From NCBI GenBank assembly GCA_015499985.1, contig JAAAUF010000699.1:1-22099 (forward strand): a stretch of 22,099 bases of DNA. The letters run 5' to 3'. Of the stretch, positions 1 through 8,782 are shown one piece after another (positions within the stretch are counted from its first letter, which is position 1; each line of letters begins with the position of its first letter). This stretch comes from Haplosporangium gracile (lineage: Eukaryota; Mortierellomycota; Mortierellomycetes; Mortierellales; Mortierellaceae). The notes beneath the pieces were generated by a model. That model was given only the letters and a program-made list of their open reading frames with translations, did not search any database and was not told where the DNA came from. The position numbers and the translations under genes were made by a program.

Positions 1-233
1 TTTTTTTTTGAGCGCGAGAACTGACCGCAGTCCATCCATAGTGCCCTGTGAAGTTGAGCTAACGGACATTTGGAAAAAGACATTCAGGACCAGTCTTTTG
101 CTCTGTTCATTCATCACCCTCTTGTCCCTCCCCCTTCCGCCTCTCCTTCTCACACTCCTACACTTCTCACTTCACTTCACTTCCTCCTCCCCTTTCTATA
201 TTTCACACATATATATATATATATATATCAAAG
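1..233 (+). promoter_or_regulatory. 5' region and leader of the REI1 homologue
   Basis: From about 105 to 200 the + strand is almost pure C/T with many CTCC and CACTT blocks, followed by a perfect (AT)10 run at 209-228 that ends five bases before the ATG at 234. Pyrimidine-rich tracts just upstream of starts are common in fungal housekeeping promoters. The AT run is too close to the ATG to be a normal TATA box and probably lies in the transcribed leader. No other gene is seen here. Confidence 0.5.
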
Positions 234-1982
234 ATGAGCTCCATTGTAGCCCAGCCTTCGACCCAGGGCACCTTCCTCTCGACTCCCGACGCCCCACGCT
301 CTTCATTATTCACCTGTCTCGCCTGCCATGTTGCCTTCAAGACTGCCGATATCCAGCGTGAGCACTACCGTTCAGACTGGCACAGATACAACTTGAAGCG
401 CAAAATGGTCGAGCTTCCCCCCGTCTCTGCCGATATGTTTGCCCAGAAAGTTACTGGCAAGTTCCTTGAAACCCGACTCTTTCTTGTTCTCTGCACTCCG
501 TCATTTATCATCCCTCGCTCTTTTTTCATTACCCCTCAGAACAACATGAATAACACCCCTCACCATCTGTTTATAAATATATATTAGCCCAGAAGCAGAA
601 GGATGCCGATGACCAAGCTGCTGCAGACGACAGCTCCGAATGCAAAACTTGCCGCAAGTCCTATTCATCCAAGAACGCCTACGAGAACCATTTGGCTTCC
701 AAGAAGCACAAGGAGACCGAGGCCAAGCTCAAGGCCAACCCCCGTCCCGCAAAGGCCGTCGAGAAGCCTATTAAGAGCGATGTCGAGTCGATTACTTCCA
801 AGGTGACTGTTGACCTGTCTGTGACCGACGAGACGACTCAAGAGGAGATGGAGGAGATCATGGACAAGAAGATTGAGACTGCTGTTCGTCTGGAGCTCAC
901 GGATTGTTTGTTCTGTACCGAGAAGGCTGAGACCTTTGAAAGGTATGTTCTTTTTTTTTTATTGTTGTTCGGGGTAATGAGCACGATTACAGTGGAGCAG
1001 GATGTTTTCAGGATTAACGACACATTGCCAAGGATATGTTTCCAAGGAGAAAATCAGTCAGTGGCTGCTCCAAGTAACTAAGCTTTGACCCTTACAACCT
1101 GACTGACTTGTTCCTGTTATGTTCTTCATTGTAATAGCAACATAGAGCATATGACCAAGTATCATGGATTCTTCATTCCCGATCTCGAGTACATTGTGGA
1201 TCTGGAGGGCTTGATCAAGTATTTGGGCGAGAAGGTCTCTGTCGGAAACATCTGCCTGCACTGTAACGGCAAGGGCCGTCAGATCAAGTCGCTGGAGGCT
1301 GTCCGCAAACACATGGTCGACAAGGGCCATTGCAAGATCCCCTATGATACCGAGTCTGAGATGATGGAAATTGTTGATTTCTACGATTTCAGATCCTCAT
1401 ATCCCGAGGAGGAGCAGCGTAAGATGCGTGAGGCTGCCGAGCGTGGCGAGGAAGTGGATGAGGACGACGAGGAAGAGGAGCTGGATACTGGTGTCAGATT
1501 GGGTGAGGATGAGATGGAGCTCATCTTGCCCTCGGGCGCTCGGTTGGGTCACAGATCTCTGAACAAGTACTACAGACAGAACGTCAAGCCAGAGGAGGTA
1601 AGAGCTGTTGTCATTTGGAGATTTCATCAGCACAAGGACACGCAAATTCAAGATCTTGTTATTGTGGTCATGTGTGTAATAGCCATACTGACCTCGCCTA
1701 AACTACTTTCTTCCCACCATCTAGACGCGCGACTCTGTATTGATCAACAAGTTGTTGACCCACTATACCGACCATATGGGCTACGACTTGGCATTGTCCA
1801 AGACCAAGGAGAGAAAGGAGCGTGGACAGGCCCTGGTGGCACGCAACGACGGAGAGGCAAGATGGGCCCAGAAGCAGACCTCGACCTTCAAGGATTTCCG
1901 CAGAATCGAGGAGCACAAAGCTCGTGTTGGACAGAAGCAGAACAAGTTGCAGAAGCATTACCGTGTCCAGATCTTGGTCTAA
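234..1982 (+). CDS. REI1: REI1/ZNF622-type cytoplasmic pre-60S ribosome maturation factor (4 exons)
   Basis: Predicted 431 aa from exons 234-456, 588-942, 1138-1597 and 1725-1982; the joins keep frame exactly. Four C2H2 zinc fingers are visible: C28/C31/H44/H50 (followed by the family hallmark SDWHRYNLKR), C93/C96/H109/H115, C181/C184/H197/H202 and C232/C235/H251/H257. The block GFFIPDLEYIVDLEGLIKYL (203-222) is diagnostic of Rei1/Reh1/ZNF622. An acidic stretch rich in E and D follows, then a basic C-terminal tail ending KHYRVQILV. In yeast, Rei1 acts in the cytoplasm to release Arx1-Alb1 from the pre-60S particle and inserts its C-terminus in the exit tunnel; transfer of that role is by homology. 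Yeast Rei1 is 393 aa and human ZNF622 477, so the length fits. Introns 2 (943-1137) and 3 (1598-1724) are GT-AG; intron 1 (457-587) fits only as a GC-AG intron with donor GCAAGT. A Reh1-like paralogue role cannot be excluded. Confidence 0.93.
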
Positions 1983-2134
1983 GCGGTACTTTTTGTACCT
2001 TTTTTCTTCCACCCGGTTACCCTATCACTTGCATTGCATATCACATTTTGACCATTACTATTTTGCGCATCTTTTCTCCTCTCTCTTTTTTCATTTCTCT
2101 CTCTGCCCTTTTGTAACATTTACTTAAATCAAAG

Positions 2135-2140
2135 AATAAA
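2135..2140 (+). terminator. Probable polyadenylation signal of the REI1 homologue
   Basis: AATAAA lies 153 bp after the stop codon, downstream of a T/C-rich 3' untranslated stretch. It is the first good hexamer after the gene. Confidence 0.5.
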
Positions 2141-2290
2141 CGGACACACACAAAAAAAATTCGTCTATGGGTTGAGTCTGCGCAGTTGATGGCAAACAGA
2201 GCCTGACTTTTGCCGCAGAAAAGTACATCTGAGAGCTTATTTTGGGACAAGCTCGCTCTTGTTGTGCATTTTATTTGATGAGACTGCGCT
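2141..2290 (+). repeat. Copy of a Kazal-unit 3' flank without a Kazal gene
   Basis: The stretch with GAGAGCTTATTTTGGGACAAG at 2231 resembles the 3' flanks of units A (TGAGAGCTTATTTTTCAGAAG at 3991) and B (TGAAAGCTTATTTCTGAACA from 5548). Each is preceded by a diverged block with a GTCAATG or GTCTATG-like motif 70-80 bp earlier. Here it follows REI1 directly, so it may be what is left of a lost inhibitor unit. The similarity was aligned by eye and is modest. Confidence 0.4.
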
Positions 2291-2940
2291 TTACGGATAT
2301 CTTCTTGTTTACGAATATCGAGATAGGACGTGGCAAGTTGAGTCTGAAAATGGTACTGAGGACTGTAGCAGATTATGAAAAAGTTCTCTACGAAACGAGT
2401 GTTTCTTTTATTAGGAAATACACCTAATCTTTCCAGACATTTTTACTCTTTCTGGTAGTTACAGGACCAAGATTCAGCGGTAGTGGCGACAGTAATGGGC
2501 ACGGCGATGGAAACGACGATGGAAATGAACAGCGCCGTGTTCCAAGGACGAACAAAATCGACCGTGATTTTTTAGCAGTTGAGAGATCATGTCTAGGAAG
2601 CATTAAATGCCGTGGCTGGTACGGTAAAAAAAAAAGAAGAGAAGAACTAGAAAAAAAAAAAAAAGTAACAGCCCACGGGGGTTTTTTTTATGATCCTTGA
2701 GATGACCTGCGTTTCCAGGTTGAGCTCTGTTGACCGTCGTCAAAGAAGTCATCAGGTAGCGCGCCGTGTCAGCTCGCACGCTGCCCATAATACACCTGTT
2801 CCTCCCATTTTTCTTTTTTTTTTGTCGTCAATGGGCGGTAGAGTTATCAAGTGCACAACGAACAATTGCGTGAAAGAATGGGTTATCCCAAAAACACGCA
2901 AGACAACTCTCTTACGCCCATTAATGCAACAAGCGAACAA
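2291..2940. other. Intergenic DNA upstream of unit A
   Basis: No gene is supported. It holds homopurine and poly-A runs (2625-2665), a short G-rich/poly-T junction near 2680, and a Gly-Asp-rich repetitive snippet at 2479-2530 (GGCGATGGAAACGACGATGG) in no sustained frame. The right part is the promoter region of unit A. Confidence 0.5.
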
Positions 2941-2950
2941 TGAATAAAAA
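2941..2950 (+). promoter_or_regulatory. Probable core promoter box of Kazal unit A
   Basis: TGAATAAAAA lies 150 bp before the ATG at 3091. The equivalent boxes of units B (TGAATAAAAG, 153 bp) and C (TGATCAAAAG, 152 bp) have nearly the same spacing, and each is preceded by a CAATG motif. Shared sequence and spacing argue for a TATA-like role, but shared descent alone could also explain them. Confidence 0.45.
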
Positions 2951-3090
2951 TGACACCTTATCACACCCTTTTATCCAGTTTTTTTTTCTCCCACCTTCAA
3001 AACTAAAGAATACAACTTTCTCTAACTCACCAAATTTTTTTCACACAAAACAAAACCACAACCGCTTCAACCTCTCCTTTCTTCTTCGCT

Positions 3091-3765
3091 ATGCATTCCC
3101 CCATAATGTACCTGGTAACCCTTACCCTTCTGGTTATCACTCTCTCCGTCCAAGTCCAAGTCCGTGCCGGTCCTATCCCTATCTCTGCTGCTACCGATAC
3201 CCCAGCCAAGACAGAGGCAACCTTCGAGGCCATGGACCCCACAAAAATGGAGGTCTTTGAACGTGCCGAGGACGCGACTGCCAAGTTCTTTGCAAAGCCC
3301 GCTCTCGCTAACGACGACGACAGGGCCACTGCCCCTGGTAGTCCCAAGGCCTGGCCAGTGGGTACTACCTTTAAAGCCATGGACCCTGCCAAAATGGATG
3401 TCTTTGAGCACGCCGAGGATGCGACTGCCAAGTTTATTGCCGAGCGAGCTACCACCACTGACGATGGCGGACCCGGTGCGAACACTGACGACGACGCCAT
3501 CGATTCTGCCTCTGTCACCGATGGAGACGGCAACAGTGCCGCCACCGAGAACCACGAGGGCGGCGCTAGTATCAGGCCTATCCCTCCTCTTACCAAGCCT
3601 CGATGCTCCGATGACTGTCCAGAAATCTGGCAACCTCTGTGTGCACACAACAAGTTGGGTGATAAGAAGACGTTTGGCAACCGTTGCAAATTGAATCTTT
3701 GGAACTGTAGACATCATTTTAATGCCTATGTCGAGGATCACAAGGGTGAATGTGATGCCCAGTGA
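3091..3765 (+). CDS. Secreted Kazal-like protease inhibitor with duplicated acidic pro-region (unit A)
   Basis: A 224-aa intronless ORF. Residues 6-26 form a hydrophobic signal peptide ending near VRA. An acidic, Ala/Thr/Asp-rich region follows with two 25-residue repeats (44-68 and 93-117, core MDPxKMxVFExAEDATAKF). A single Kazal-like domain follows at 172-221 with C172, C176, C184, C199, C206 and C221, spacing x3, x7, x14, x6, x14. The family blocks serine proteases through a loop after Cys2; by that rule P1 is Glu178, an unusual choice suggesting a Glu-preferring or subtilisin-like target. The pro-region resembles a propeptide or spacer. The ATG at 3106 matches the start of units B and C, and 3091 adds five residues; both have a purine at -3, and I keep the upstream one. 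It is the only intact member of its subfamily here. The target enzyme is unknown. Confidence 0.85.
   Translation: MHSPIMYLVTLTLLVITLSVQVQVRAGPIPISAATDTPAKTEATFEAMDPTKMEVFERAEDATAKFFAKPALANDDDRATAPGSPKAWPVGTTFKAMDPAKMDVFEHAEDATAKFIAERATTTDDGGPGANTDDDAIDSASVTDGDGNSAATENHEGGASIRPIPPLTKPRCSDDCPEIWQPLCAHNKLGDKKTFGNRCKLNLWNCRHHFNAYVEDHKGECDAQ
3220..3441 (+). repeat. Internal 75-bp direct repeat in unit A (3220-3294 and 3367-3441)
   Basis: Two in-frame copies 147 bp apart encode 25 residues with about five differences, all conservative (E/K, T/A, E/D, R/H, F/I). Units B and C each keep a single degenerate version (RAxxxAxxK-like), so the doubling looks specific to unit A. Confidence 0.8.
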
Positions 3766-4811
3766 GAGGTGAGAAAAGGGGGGGGGAGGAGGCTTCTACC
3801 TTCTGTCCCCTTTGCCCTCTCTGCCTTCTATGCGCACATATTATTCACGAATTCAGCCACGAACCTGCACCTCATTTTCTATGACACAAACAAAGCAAGA
3901 ATAATACTCAAAGAAACAATCGTACATGAACATGGTTCGGAGTGGTCAATGTGAGGGCTACACACAAAGTTGGTCGTCGGCATCACTTTATGAGAGCTTA
4001 TTTTTCAGAAGCAAGTTCTTGAGAGGATTGTGCGCTGAGACAAACACAAAAAAATTGCATAGGGCACAGGTAATGCAGAGAGTGTGGCGCGCTATAAAAA
4101 CAGAGATCAAAGTGCTGTTGAAATGTTGATCTTCTTTGGATAAAAATGGTATACCATCCATTGTGTCGTGCCAGACGCCTTTTGTAACATGTCAGACATG
4201 ATTGGACACGATTGGACAAGATATGACCCAGTTATTACCCAGTCAATGATAACAAGTTAGCATATCGAATAAATTTGTTGTGGAATAAAAAATAATACGT
4301 AGAAAGGAAAACTCCTTCCTAGGGTTCAGAAACAATCCGGTTATTTTTCTCAATACTTTTTTGTACCTACGGCCGTAACAGAACCGTGACCTAATCTCGG
4401 CGACGGTGAAGTGGTCTAGAAAATGAATATCTTGGGGACAAACAAGTAGGCTGTGTATTTAGAGATTATGTTAAAGCGAAATTGAAGAGAAATGGTTTCT
4501 CTTCATGAATGGTATGGCATGGTCTTTTTTTAAATGAGCTCTGTTGTGACATGATTAAGTGTTGTCGACTCATATCTGACGTGGTCACCAAGGCGCCAGA
4601 TTGTGTCTAACCAATTTCTTAGTCTGCCATCTTCCTTCTGCCCCTTTTCCTCTCCGCGCTCTTCTCTGTTTCATCCCCTTTAGATCTTTAGAAATGAGAG
4701 CAGCGGTAGTCGCATCAAGTAAGGGACGGACGCCATGGAGGTCCACGTTGGCATCCTAAATACGATGATAGCTCATTCATTTCTTGCGGGAGAAGTCAAC
4801 AATGGAAATCA
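3766..4811. other. Intergenic DNA between units A and B
   Basis: It contains the 3' flank of A, with a G8 run at 3779-3787, AATAAT-type poly-A candidates near 3899 and the GAGAGCTTATTT block at 3992. From about 4600 it aligns with the upstream region of unit C, for example AAATGAGAG at 4692 against 6100. No open frame here has protein-like composition. Confidence 0.5.
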
Positions 4812-4820
4812 TGAATAAAA
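4812..4820 (+). promoter_or_regulatory. Probable core promoter box of Kazal pseudogene B
   Basis: TGAATAAAA lies 153 bp upstream of the ATG pair, matching the spacing of the A and C boxes. The promoter box looks intact although the gene is broken. Confidence 0.4.
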
Positions 4821-4964
4821 GGGATGTTATCACGCCCTTCTCCATTCTGTTTTCTTTTCACACTCACCGAAAACCTCTTCTTTTCAGTCTCCAAATCTCT
4901 CCTATATACCTCTTCCCTGAACACAACAATCCAACCTTTATCCTACCCAGTTCTGTATTCCATA

Positions 4965-5330
4965 ATGATGTACCTGATATCGCTTGCCTTGTTGGCCATA
5001 ATCATCTCTGTTTAAGTCCAAGTCTACGCTAGTAGTATCTCTGCTGTCTAAGTACGCCGCGGTTATAGGGGCACTGGCGCCATCTTCAAGCGTGCCGGGC
5101 CCACTACCGCCACAACCGTTGAAAAGCAGAAATCAGGGATCGCCGCCGCTGGGTCCCCTCCCAAGGAGCGCCCTGATATGTGTCTGGAAGAGTACAGGCC
5201 TTACTGTGCTACCAACAGCAAGAGTCTGAAGAAGAAGTTCGGAAACAAGTGCAAATTGGGTACGTGGAATTGCCAGAACCCCAGCGACGTTTAAGGGAAT
5301 GAGGTGGAAGGCGAATGTGATGCTAAGTGA
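4965..5330 (+). pseudogene. Kazal-like inhibitor, one continuous frame with three in-frame TAA codons (unit B)
   Basis: A single frame runs from ATG ATG TAC CTG to the terminal TGA with no indel, interrupted by TAA at 5013, 5049 and 5292. The leader (MMYLISLALLAIIISV, then stop, then VQVYA) matches unit A, where the first stop is Gln. The second stop aligns with a Gln of unit C; the third aligns with Tyr. The inhibitor domain keeps five of six Cys with exact family spacing when stops are counted as residues; Cys1 is CGC (Arg). Predicted P1 is Glu, in CLEEYRPYC, as in unit A. A KR pair (FKRAG) precedes the domain. Most likely a recent pseudogene; readthrough or edited expression is a less likely alternative. 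Confidence 0.8.
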
Positions 5331-6209
5331 GAGCGAGAGAGAGAGAAAGAGATAAGGTCGATGGACGTTTAAAAGGGAAGGAAAGGGAAGGGAACTCCTT
5401 TTCGTTTTTCAGGAGCTATTTACACATTCGACATGAGCTTTTTCTTTTGATGATATTAATAAAACGAGAATAAACACAGACAATTGTAAACGCGAATTAG
5501 TCAATGGGTGGCAGATGGAGCTTGTGTGATTAGCTACTCACAACGTCTGAAAGCTTATTTCTGAACAAGCACTTGAGAGCAATTAGGGGCAAAGACTGAC
5601 TGTGCAGCGACTAATGGTACCACAAGTTCTGGACGGAATTTCAGAAGCAGACCCCGACGCGGACTAGATATTTTATTTTGTACACAAAAGGAGTGAGTAC
5701 GCTAGGACGCGACAAACGTATATAGAAATGAAGGAGGAGGGTACTTTTAGCTTGAAGATTATGTCGAAGCGATGGAAAACAAGAAGAGAGAAAAAAACAT
5801 GAACAGTCCAGAAGACGGCATGCCCTGATTAGTTTTAGAAAATCCCTTTGATGACTTCCATTTTTTTGTGGGGAGGGGGGAGGAGGGTGAAATACAACTA
5901 GGTCTAAATGCTCTTATCACATCATACCTCAGCTCTTTTGGGTCCATCCTCATTCCCTTCTATCCCTTCCCCTTCTGTTTCCCACGATGCGCTTTCTTTT
6001 TTTTTTCTACCTTTTTTTCACTCTCCCCTTGAGTATCTTGACTCCCCGCACCCGCTTTTTCATTCGCTCACTTCTTCGTTCATTTTCCTTGAACTTTTGA
6101 AATGAGAGTTGTAAATCACCAAGTAGGGAAGGGGCACCATAGTATGATCACAGCCCAAAAAAAATTACTGATGGTTCCTTCTTGCAAAGGAGGTTGACAA
6201 TGGGCTTTA
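5331..6209. other. Intergenic DNA between units B and C
   Basis: It holds the 3' flank of B: AATAAA-like signals at 5457-5476 and the GAAAGCTTATTT block from 5550. A pyrimidine-rich stretch at 5950-6090 follows, then sequence alignable with the upstream region of B. No gene is supported. Confidence 0.5.
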
Positions 6210-6219
6210 TGATCAAAAG
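6210..6219 (+). promoter_or_regulatory. Diverged core promoter box of Kazal pseudogene C
   Basis: TGATCAAAAG sits 152 bp before the ATG pair, at the position of TGAATAAAA in A and B. It has two base changes in its centre. Confidence 0.3.
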
Positions 6220-6361
6220 AGACGCCACCATGAACATTTTTCGTTTCCTTTTTAGTTTTCTCTTTAACTCATCAAGCACCTTCTCTGCTCTCTAAATCGT
6301 TCACATATACCTCTCTCTTCACACAACTCAACCTTTCACCTCTCCCGTCATCTATTTCACA

Positions 6362-6782
6362 ATGATGTACTTGATGATCCCTTGCCTATTGATCGTCATC
6401 TTCTCCATCCAAGTCTAAGTCAAGGTCAGCCCCGTCTCCACCTCTGATGCTATCCAAGAGCGCTGCTTTGTCAAGGACATCGGTGCTCTCTTGGGGCGCG
6501 CCAAGGACGCTGCCGCTAAGGTCGACCACGCGAACCACTGAGGCTGAAACCACCACCACCACCATTACTGAAAGGCAGGAATCAGGAGTCGCCACCATCA
6601 GAGCCCCTCTTAAGGCGTGCGGTGAGTTATGCCCCCATTTTGCGCAGAATACTAGTGTCAAAGGTAGCGAAAATTTGTATAGGCTCTTTATATGTCAGTG
6701 CGAATGTAACCTATGGAACTGCCAGAACCCAAACGACAATTACATGCTTGTGAGGGAGCTGAGATGCTGTACAGATAAGTAA
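6362..6782 (+). pseudogene. Kazal-like inhibitor broken by a stop and a frameshift (unit C)
   Basis: The ATG ATG leader (MMYLMIPCLLIVIFSIQV) is followed by TAA at 6416, at the second of two positions that are Gln in unit A; the first is still CAA here. The same frame runs through a RAKDAAAK segment like the unit A pro-region and ends at TGA 6539. The rest of the gene continues in another frame from about 6510: a Thr-rich run, then CGELCPHF, then NLWNCQNPNDNY, ending at 6782. Cys3 of the inhibitor domain appears lost. Paralogues have no intron here, and no convincing splice pair joins the two frames. It is clearly homologous to unit B, with alignable flanks. Confidence 0.8.
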
Positions 6783-6857
6783 ACGAAAGGTTTTTTTTTG
6801 AAGCAGCGACGACCAGGAGGAGAAATGGAGAAGGAAGAAGGGGATGAGAGGGAAGGG

Positions 6858-6928
6858 AGAGCTGGGAAGGGGTGGATGAGAGCTGGGAAGGGGTGGATGA
6901 GAGCTGGGAAGGGGTGGATGAGAGCTGG
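6858..6928. repeat. 21-bp minisatellite, about 3.4 copies
   Basis: Three perfect copies of AGAGCTGGGAAGGGGTGGAT plus G run head to tail, then AGAGCTGG. The length is a multiple of three, so ORFs cross it on both strands, but they are low-complexity and not credible genes. It lies in the purine-rich 3' flank of unit C. Confidence 0.9.
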
Positions 6929-8659
6929 AGAAGGAGAGAAAAATGTGATGTCGCACCTCAAGCGCATGCCAGCAGAGGAGATAGAAATAATATTGAGCTG
7001 ACATACGATTAAACGAACCACACAATCACCTACAGCAAGTTACAATCATAGTTAATACAAGCGCGCGATCTGAGAATAAAAAAGAAAGAGAAAGTAAAAA
7101 GAATATGTGCTCCCTACATTCATGGACCATGGTTCGCAATACCTTTTGATCTAAGCCATTATGCCGCATTGGCACCCAACACCACCCAATATAGAATATT
7201 GTTTCTCCTCCATTATCCATAACATCAAAGTACGCGTTGAGGGATACATGGTCTAGTACATGCCTCACCATAGAAGCAGATCGAAAGTGAGGCATTTCGT
7301 GCTCACTGCGATCAAAGCTTCCAGACATGTAGAGTCGGGTTCCTTTCTACACTTGGGAAAAGAAAGGCAGAGAGAGACCATGGCGGGCCAACCACCTCTC
7401 CGCAAAAACCGCACTCACTCTGCATTTTGTTTTCTCCCTTTCGGGAGTATTAGCGAAACCCCGATCCTATATTCCCGCTTATACCCGTTGGAAGGGAGCA
7501 TGCCAGCTTGCCTCTTCTCTCTCTCTCTCTGTCTGTAATGTCTGTTGGATTAACAAGAAGGATACATTTCCCCCAATGCCCAGTAGTACAGTATGTACCG
7601 GTACACGTACTTTTGAACTGTGTACACGTCCAGGGGTACATTTTCTTTCCTTCTTTTCATGCGTTCTATTTTTTCTTACCCCTTCAATGTACATTTTTTT
7701 CCCACCATGCCTTTCCAACCTGTCTTTCAATTGGTCCCCCGCTTAACGCTCACTTTTTTTTTCCATTTTCTTTTTCTTCTGTCGTTTTCTGTTTTGGTTG
7801 TCGGTTCGCCCAAGTTGGCCCATGCACCACACACAAACAAACAAACAAACAAACAGAAAAAAATGTCCTCAAGAAAAAACTCAGATCGAAATAAACAAAG
7901 AGGCCAATTGGCAAGTTTTTCTCTTGTCTATGGTTTGGTTGCAGTACGCCTTTCTGAAAAGGCAAAATGGACAAACTCCGACTTGTTTTTTTTTTGCCTA
8001 GTCCGTTTTAATGTTGTTGGGAAGGAGTTTGTTTATATGGGCTTGAAGAACCGTTGGGAAAGTAACTGAATCAAGAATAGTTGCCTAATGCTCATTTTTT
8101 CCTTCTGCTTACCTGTTTGTTTGCCCTGAAGAGGAAACTACAACAACAACAAAAAAAGAGCTCACAACGCGTGTTACCTTATTGAATTATCTTTGTTCTC
8201 TTTTAATTTTTTTCTTCCATGGAAATCTCCATTGTCGGAGTCGGTGAAAGAAAAAAAAGGAGGGCGGCATGAAAATTGGGCAAAAGGGGAACAGAGCGGT
8301 CGGTCAATGCGATGCATATGACACAGGGGGAACGAGAAAGGGAATGCTTAGATGATGATGGGAAAAAAAGGAAAAAGGTATACGTACTTGTCATGCCTAG
8401 AACATTGGTCTGCCGGATTACGATCTTGAGAAATGAAGAAAAAAGTCGTTGGAAAGGCAAAAATGAACGCACAAACTGCATGCGCGCGTTGTCCTCGTAC
8501 CTTTTTCCTCGTAGTTTTCTCTCTTCTGCGAAGGAGGAAAATAGAACGTATTTTTTTAGTCCGTAATGTATGGGTACCAGGCAAAGTACTCTGGTCAACA
8601 TTGCATCAAGGAGAATACCGAGGAAGTAAACAATTACAAAAACAATGCCATAAAACGAG
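6929..8659. other. Intergenic DNA upstream of the four-domain gene D
   Basis: No gene is supported. A palindrome cluster lies at 7586-7640 (GTACCGGTAC at 7595-7604, GTGTACAC at 7620-7627) and an (AAAC)n tract at 7834-7854. T-rich and purine-rich runs dominate. A 165-codon frame on the minus strand (8203-8700) is F/S/L-rich and overlaps the promoter of D, so it was not accepted. Confidence 0.5.
7834..7854. repeat. (AAAC)n microsatellite
   Basis: About five perfect tetranucleotide units. Similar tracts occur at 10331-10350, in the 12450-12545 and 17205-17310 stretches, and at 17410-17437. Confidence 0.9.
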
Positions 8660-8667
8660 TATAAATA
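8660..8667 (+). promoter_or_regulatory. TATA box of gene D
   Basis: TATAAATA lies 123 bp upstream of the chosen ATG. The TATA boxes of E, F and H are placed comparably, and the expected start point would leave a leader of about 90 nt. Confidence 0.7.
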
Positions 8668-8782
8668 CCATGGCCGTCGCTTACATTTTTTGCTCTCCAT
8701 CCCACATCCACTTCACCAAAGCTACAAAGTAAATTTACCAACAACACAATCCAATCCCACTCTATCGCAAAAGAAAATCAAA

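Noticed and set aside
3027..3741. Two long minus-strand frames opposite unit A
   Set aside because: Both mirror the biased codons of A; neither has a motif, while the + frame has a signal peptide and full Kazal pattern.
4965..5330. Reassigned stop codons (TAA/TAG read as Gln) as a genome-wide code
   Set aside because: REI1, A and D end in TAA or TGA at normal positions, and F ends in TAG, so stops act as stops here.
6711..7025. Minus-strand frames with repeated HPFPALI or SSHPPLP heptads
   Set aside because: Produced by the 21-bp minisatellite, whose unit is a multiple of three; nothing else in them is protein-like.
8203..8700. 165-codon frame on the minus strand upstream of D
   Set aside because: Rich in F, S, L and R with no domain; it lies antisense over the TATA box of D and has homopolymer-derived runs.
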